Part shown: positions 60,401 to 64,000 of the stretch, piece after piece
Layout of the letters: each line of letters opens with the position of its first letter
Position numbering within the stretch: position 1 is the first letter of the stretch
Source of the DNA: Sporosarcina luteola
GTDB taxonomy: Bacteria; Bacillota; Bacilli; Bacillales_A; Planococcaceae
Direction of reading: 5' to 3'
Assembly: GCF_023715535.1 (NCBI RefSeq)
Contig: NZ_JAMBOI010000001.1
Span: forward strand, 620,001-684,000
Length of the DNA: 64,000 bases
The notes under the pieces: generated by a model
Databases searched by the model: none
The model's input: the letters and a program-made list of their open reading frames with translations, nothing else
Told to the model about the DNA's origin: nothing
Position numbers and translations under genes: made by a program

Positions 60401-61254
60401 CGTCCGCTGAGCGTTAAAACGAGGATTCCGCCTAAAAGGAGCGCGATTCCTGACCATGAAACAAAATCCAGCCTTTCCCCTACAACGAGCACGCTTAAAA
60501 TCGCGGCAGTGAGCGGTTCGGCTAGCGAGAGCGTAACCGCGGATGATGAGGGGATGTGCCGCAGCCCGGTGGAAAACAGAATATATGCCACACTTGTCGT
60601 CGCGATACCGAGGTAGATCATCGTCGCTATACCGGGTAGGGATACTAACCCTTCCGTTTCGAAGATGAACAAAAACGGCATGAGCATAATTGCGCTTATC
60701 GAGAAAATGACGGCAACAGAAGGAATGGCATCCGCTTTCTCTAACACTTCTTTATTGAATAAAGTATAAAAGGCAAATAAAAGTCCAGCAAGTAATGATA
60801 ATGAGACGCCGACAGGATTGACGACTAGCCCCTCTTTATTTGAAAATAATAGTATACAGCCGACGACGGCGAGCGATGTTGCAGTTACCCATACTTTTGT
60901 CGGACGCTTTTTTACAATTAGCCATTCAATGATTCCTGAAAACATCGGTGCACTTCCGATGGCTACAACGGTTCCTATAGCAATCCCCGTCAATCGGATT
61001 GACGTGAAGAAGCAATATTGGAAAATCGCCATCGCCAATGCTGCTAGAATAGTCGCTTTCCACGGCCAATTTCGAAAATCTATTTTTCGAAGAATCAGCA
61101 TAATAATGAGCAAAGTGAACCCGCCCACCGCAAGCCTTGAAGCACCGACCGCCAGTGGGTGAACGGTTTGCGGCATGAATGTTTGTGCAGTGCCTGTCGT
61201 TCCCCAAAGCACCGCCCCTAAAAGGACAACTATGAATGCAATGCGCTGTGACAA
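60376..61254 (-). CDS. EamA-family (DMT superfamily) transporter
   Basis: 292 aa with ten helices in two EamA repeats (residues about 10-140 and 150-285; GAVLWGTTGTAQTFMP and LSLLAGLLFAFYTLFNKEVL). Exports or imports small metabolites; substrate unknown. TTG start after GGAGGAGGGG. Confidence 0.87.
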   Translation of the reverse strand: MSQRIAFIVVLLGAVLWGTTGTAQTFMPQTVHPLAVGASRLAVGGFTLLIIMLILRKIDFRNWPWKATILAALAMAIFQYCFFTSIRLTGIAIGTVVAIGSAPMFSGIIEWLIVKKRPTKVWVTATSLAVVGCILLFSNKEGLVVNPVGVSLSLLAGLLFAFYTLFNKEVLEKADAIPSVAVIFSISAIMLMPFLFIFETEGLVSLPGIATMIYLGIATTSVAYILFSTGLRHIPSSSAVTLSLAEPLTAAILSVLVVGERLDFVSWSGIALLLGGILVLTLSGRKEEAAIS

Positions 61255-61321
61255 AGAAATCCCCTCCTCCGATGTATTGAATATATCATGATATCGAAGG
61301 AGGGTGTATGAATTATCTAAA

Positions 61322-61735
61322 TTATTTAGCTGTTGATTCGATCGTTTTTTTCAGCTTCGCCAATAGCCCATCCCAGCCTTCGGACATGCGAGGGCGAACG
61401 ACGTCATGCGATTCACCGAACTCGGTCTGCTTGCCATCTTCCCAACCAGCATGGATGAAGGTCAACTCGGTTTGTCCATCGATTGCTTTCAATTGAAAAT
61501 GTACTTGCCAATCCTTCCCCCAGTCGAATGACAAACGGTTCGACGGTTGCACTTCAGTCACTCTACATGGCGATTCTCCCCATGGACCCGCTTGTAAGGT
61601 AAATTCTTTTCCTTCGACCGGTTCCATATCGTTCGGCATGAACCAAGCTCCAATCCCATCCGCCGTTGAAATGTACGGCCAGACCGTTTCCACAGGAGCC
61701 TCTATCATAATACTTTTCTTTATTTCATTCGTCAT
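61322..61735 (-). CDS. AHSA1/SRPBCC domain protein
   Basis: 137 aa START-like protein: IMIEAPVETVWPYISTADGIG, WFMPNDMEPVEGKEF and a C-terminal GWDGLLAKLKKTIE helix, typical of Activator-of-Hsp90-like AHSA1 proteins. Probably binds a hydrophobic ligand. GAGGAGG precedes ATG. Confidence 0.83.
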   Translation of the reverse strand: MTNEIKKSIMIEAPVETVWPYISTADGIGAWFMPNDMEPVEGKEFTLQAGPWGESPCRVTEVQPSNRLSFDWGKDWQVHFQLKAIDGQTELTFIHAGWEDGKQTEFGESHDVVRPRMSEGWDGLLAKLKKTIESTAK

Positions 61736-61872
61736 GCAAATTCCTCCTCATTTTTCATGGGATTGCTTCACTTTATTTCCAGTTTACCATATAAGGCGTG
61801 CCTTATAATCGGTTGTTCATCAAAGGACCTTGAACGCGGAAAAAATTGGCCATTGCACTATTATAGTGAGTA

Positions 61873-61884
61873 TTGAACGTTCAA
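61873..61884. promoter_or_regulatory. Palindrome in the queT promoter
   Basis: TTGAACGTTCAA is a perfect 12-bp palindrome just upstream of a TATAAT at 61900-61905. It could be part of the promoter or a regulator site. Confidence 0.4.
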
Positions 61885-61919
61885 CGACGCTATGATACAC
61901 TATAATGCAGGCTTTTTGC

Positions 61920-61957
61920 CGCGTGGTTCGTAACCATCCCACGAAAAAAAACTAAGG
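61920..61957 (+). ncRNA. preQ1-I riboswitch
   Basis: CGTGG (P1) TTCGTAACCATC CCACG, followed by A-rich AAAAAAACTAAGGAG, matches the preQ1 class I aptamer: a short P1, C-rich loop and the A-tail that forms a triplex and ends in the Shine-Dalgarno sequence. Bound preQ1 would bury AAGGAG and shut off translation of queT. A translational control is therefore likely. Confidence 0.9.
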
Positions 61958-61967
61958 AGAAATGAAT

Positions 61968-62453
61968 ATGAATATAAAAACGATGGCAACGAGCGGTATA
62001 ATCGCTGCGTTGTATGTTGCTGTGACGTTTCTGATTGCCCCATTCGGGTTCACTAACATCCAGTTCCGCTTATCGGAGATGTTCAATCATCTCGTTGTGT
62101 TCAATAAAAAATACATCGTCGGGGTTGTATTAGGTGTATTTATCGCCAATATGCTCTTCTCTGAATTGGGACCGATCGATCTCGTATTTGGTGTTGGGCA
62201 TTCCTTACTCGCTCTATCCATTACAATTCTTTCTGCGAAATGGATCAAAGGGCTTTACCTACGGATGTTCTTCAATACACTTGTATTTACGTTTACGATG
62301 TTCATTATTGCATGGGAACTGAACATTGTAATGGAGTGGCCTTTCTTACTGACATGGTTCTTCATCGCTGTGAGTGAATTTGTCGTCATGGCGGTCGGCA
62401 TTCCTATCATGGTTGCATTGAATAAACGACTTAATTTCAGCAAGCTCATATAG
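61968..62453 (+). CDS. queT: QueT-type queuosine precursor transporter
   Basis: About 161 aa, five to six helices (IAALYVAVTFLIAPFGF, IVGVVLGVFIANMLFSE, LVFGVGHSLLALSITIL). QueT family ECF S-component, bringing in preQ1 or a related precursor. ATG 61968 sits 8 bp after AAGGAG; a preceding ATG at 61962 is too close. The preQ1 riboswitch directly before it supports the substrate. Confidence 0.9.
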   Translation: MNIKTMATSGIIAALYVAVTFLIAPFGFTNIQFRLSEMFNHLVVFNKKYIVGVVLGVFIANMLFSELGPIDLVFGVGHSLLALSITILSAKWIKGLYLRMFFNTLVFTFTMFIIAWELNIVMEWPFLLTWFFIAVSEFVVMAVGIPIMVALNKRLNFSKLI

Positions 62454-62456
62454 GAT

Positions 62457-62497
62457 TAAAAAACAGAGAGTGGCATTTAATAGCCGCTCTCTGTTTT
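62457..62497. terminator. Terminator between queT and the YndM-like gene
   Basis: Stem CAGAGAG/CTCTCTG with an inner TGGC/GCCG and T-run on the plus side, A-run on the other, between convergent genes. Confidence 0.85.
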
Positions 62498-62504
62498 ATT
62501 TTAC

Positions 62505-62873
62505 TCATACATAGGTGTTGCCGTATTGCGTTTTTAATAGCCAAGAGTGGAAAAAGTATTCCCCGACAGAGATAATTGCTCCAGCCAAAAATGCTTCTCC
62601 CAATGATTCCGAATATCCAAGCAAGTTTAAGCCACCCCATAAAACAATAAATCCTAACGCCAAGTCTCCAATCGTCGCGGTCATATTGCCTACTCTTGGG
62701 AGAATCATCAGATCTCCCAAGTAAGAAATTAATAGTAAAGCGACACCTAAAATAGTGGAGTGCCAAAAAGCGACGCCATTGAAAACCGTTAGCACAATCC
62801 AAAGAACAGGGAATATCAAAATTGCTTTGATCAGAAGCGACCTTCCATGGTTAACGTTTGATTCCTCATTCAT
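62505..62873 (-). CDS. DUF2512 (YndM-like) membrane protein
   Basis: 122 aa, four helices (LLIKAILIFPVLWIVLTVF, ILGVALLLISYLGDLMILP, ATIGDLALGFIVLWGGL, EAFLAGAIISVGEYFFHSWLL). ATG 62873 follows GGAGGC. The pattern matches the DUF2512 (YndM) family; function unknown. Confidence 0.75.
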   Translation of the reverse strand: MNEESNVNHGRSLLIKAILIFPVLWIVLTVFNGVAFWHSTILGVALLLISYLGDLMILPRVGNMTATIGDLALGFIVLWGGLNLLGYSESLGEAFLAGAIISVGEYFFHSWLLKTQYGNTYV

Positions 62874-62984
62874 CGTTATTGCCTCCATTCATATACTACT
62901 TTTAACATTGCCCAAGTCCAATTAAAATATGTAGGAAGCGCTTCGTTCGATTATAATATTTAGATAATGAAAGGAGAGTTTTTA

Positions 62985-63215
62985 ATGTATATGACGATTG
63001 AAGAAACAGCAGAATATTTGAGTATGCCAGTCGAGCAAGTCCGGAAGTATGTATGGGAAGGACGCATCCGTTCCGTTCATGACGGCGAACAGTTCTTCAT
63101 CAATCAGAATCAATTCAGCGAGTATTTCAACCAGCTCGAGACGTTAAAAAGGCAAATCGACGACTATTTCAATGAACCGCTTCCACCCGACCGTGATATT
63201 AAGGATGAGGATTAA
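62985..63215 (+). CDS. Excisionase-type (HTH_17) DNA-binding protein
   Basis: About 76 aa. MTIEETAEYLSMPVEQVRKYVWEGRIRSV is the MerR/excisionase-like winged helix of short DNA-binding proteins. A Glu/Asp-rich tail follows. ATG 62985 has AAAGGAGAG; no nearby integrase or att site is seen, so this is probably a chromosomal regulator, not a phage gene. Confidence 0.78.
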   Translation: MYMTIEETAEYLSMPVEQVRKYVWEGRIRSVHDGEQFFINQNQFSEYFNQLETLKRQIDDYFNEPLPPDRDIKDED

Positions 63216-63481
63216 AAACCCCTATAAAGGGTAAACTGAAACCAGGGATGTGCCATAGTATAAAAGACACAATTTTTTCATTCAATACTAGTCGGATTTT
63301 CAATTCGAAATATGCTATTTATTTCTAACAGGCACCTTTGGGATGCATTTTACCGGCGTTAATAAAAAAATCAAATGAGCGATTGTTGTAAGTGACTAGA
63401 TTTTCACTCCCTTTGCTTTCCCACTACATGATTGGTATAGTGTGTAGTCGTTTCAAAAATCCATTATTAATAGGGGGAAAC
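63216..63481. other. Intergenic region upstream of the BCCT gene
   Basis: About 265 bp, AT-rich, no gene seen. A TTGGTATAGTGTG element at 63431-63443 and GGGGGAAAC before the ATG may serve as promoter and ribosome binding site. Confidence 0.4.
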
Positions 63482-64000
63482 ATGCGAAAAATATCAAATG
63501 TGTTTTATATAACAATCGGCCTGATTATATTGGCTGTTGGATATGGAGTGATTGCGGCGGAGAGTTTTGAAGCCGTCACAAATTCCATCAAATCCTTCGT
63601 ATCATCTTCATTCGGATGGTATTACATGCTCCTGCTCTCATTCCTGCTTGTGCTTAGCCTTTTCTTCATTTTTAGCCCATTCGGCAAAGTGCGATTAGGA
63701 CAAGATGAAGACCGTGCATCGTTTTCGACAATCACTTGGATTGCCATGCTTTTTTCTGCAGGGATGGGAATCGGGTTAGTCTTCTACGGGGCAGCAGAAC
63801 CGCTATCCCACTATGCAATCAATCCCGCAACAGCGGAGCCTAATACTGATGCTGCATTTAAAGAAGCAATGCGACAAACATTCTTCCATTGGGGATTGCA
63901 TGTATGGGCCATGTACGGGATCGTCGGACTTGCTCTTGCATATTTCCAATTCCGTAAAGGGGAGCCAGGTTTAATTTCAGCAACATTGAAGCCGATTTTC
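63482..64000 (+). CDS. BCCT-family transporter (glycine betaine/carnitine/choline type), 5' part
   Basis: First 173 codons only; the gene leaves the window. Membrane helices include VFYITIGLIILAVGYGVIAA and WYYMLLLSFLLVLSLFFIF; the BCCT motif GMGIGLVFYGAAEPLSHY and FFHWGLHVWAMYG are clear. Takes up osmolytes such as glycine betaine with Na+ or H+. ATG after GGGGGAAAC. Confidence 0.9.
   Translation, partial: MRKISNVFYITIGLIILAVGYGVIAAESFEAVTNSIKSFVSSSFGWYYMLLLSFLLVLSLFFIFSPFGKVRLGQDEDRASFSTITWIAMLFSAGMGIGLVFYGAAEPLSHYAINPATAEPNTDAAFKEAMRQTFFHWGLHVWAMYGIVGLALAYFQFRKGEPGLISATLKPIF

Noticed and set aside
62985..63215. Integrated phage or element hinted by the excisionase-like protein
   Set aside because: No integrase, att repeats, tRNA target or phage genes near; stand-alone HTH_17 proteins are common chromosomal genes.

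Overview
The window looks like a chromosomal segment of a Bacillota bacterium, most likely Planococcaceae (Sporosarcina-like). The grounds are strong AGGAGG-type ribosome binding sites, frequent GTG/TTG starts, a T-box leader, a preQ1-I riboswitch, a LiaIHFSR cell-envelope stress operon, SwrC/YerP-, YkoGHI- and YndM-like genes, and a phenol/catechol ortho-cleavage operon. I see no rRNA, tRNA, insertion sequence, prophage or CRISPR array. About 72 protein genes are supported, including several small genes missed by a 60-aa ORF cut-off.

Layout. 1-10.3 kb holds single genes and short operons of housekeeping or stress-enzyme type: methyltransferases, GrpB, DinB, an aminoglycoside-type kinase, GNAT, small secreted and membrane proteins, HAD phosphatase, and an ArsR/AHSA1-PDZ pair with a perfect palindromic operator. 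10.4-17.9 kb is an aromatic catabolic block on the minus strand: a flavin reductase, a HpaB/PheA1-type flavin monooxygenase, an enol-lactonase-like hydrolase, a two-domain carboxymuconolactone-decarboxylase-family protein, both 3-oxoadipate CoA-transferase subunits, muconate cycloisomerase and catechol 1,2-dioxygenase. Together they should take phenol (or a similar phenol) through catechol and cis,cis-muconate to 3-oxoadipyl-CoA. No classical muconolactone isomerase is present. 18-22 kb is a GntP permease and glycerate kinase operon with a divergent CdaR-type regulator. 22-33 kb holds a VWA lipoprotein, glutaredoxin, an MBL hydrolase, an AI-2E-family exporter, a YkoGH-like two-component system with two PepSY proteins, UppP, DedA and a DUF4139 protein. 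33.6-38.5 kb is a fatty-acid or acyl-CoA oxidation operon (thiolase, SDR, acyl-CoA dehydrogenase, acyl-CoA ligase). 38.7-42.2 kb is liaI-liaH-liaF-liaS-liaR. 42.6-49 kb holds a TM-helix mechanosensitive-type protein and a SwrC/YerP-like RND exporter with a divergent TetR regulator. 49-55 kb holds DinB, DUF3905, CPBP protease, a K+ channel, and a two-component system with a newly recognised 59-aa membrane protein embedded between regulator and kinase. 55.4-64 kb holds a Met-specific T-box and metG, membrane proteins, a second CPBP protease, EamA, AHSA1, a preQ1-riboswitch-controlled QueT, YndM-like, an excisionase-type HTH, and the start of a BCCT transporter.

The most striking unexplained structure is a set of intergenic tandem arrays with a strict 21-bp (sometimes 20-bp) period, found at about a dozen places. 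Each array has its own 8-14 bp core (for example TTTATCACCGCTT, TTATGCTCGAGTT, GCGCATAACT, AACGAGAACT, CTTTGGACGCGGG, TTTATGATCACTT, TTTATGCGCGATTT) followed by about 7 variable bases. Most lie just beyond a rho-independent terminator, in DNA that should not be transcribed. Several cores fit a loose common form TTAT(C/G)NNCGANTT. They match no CRISPR, REP/BIME or other repeat class that I can name.
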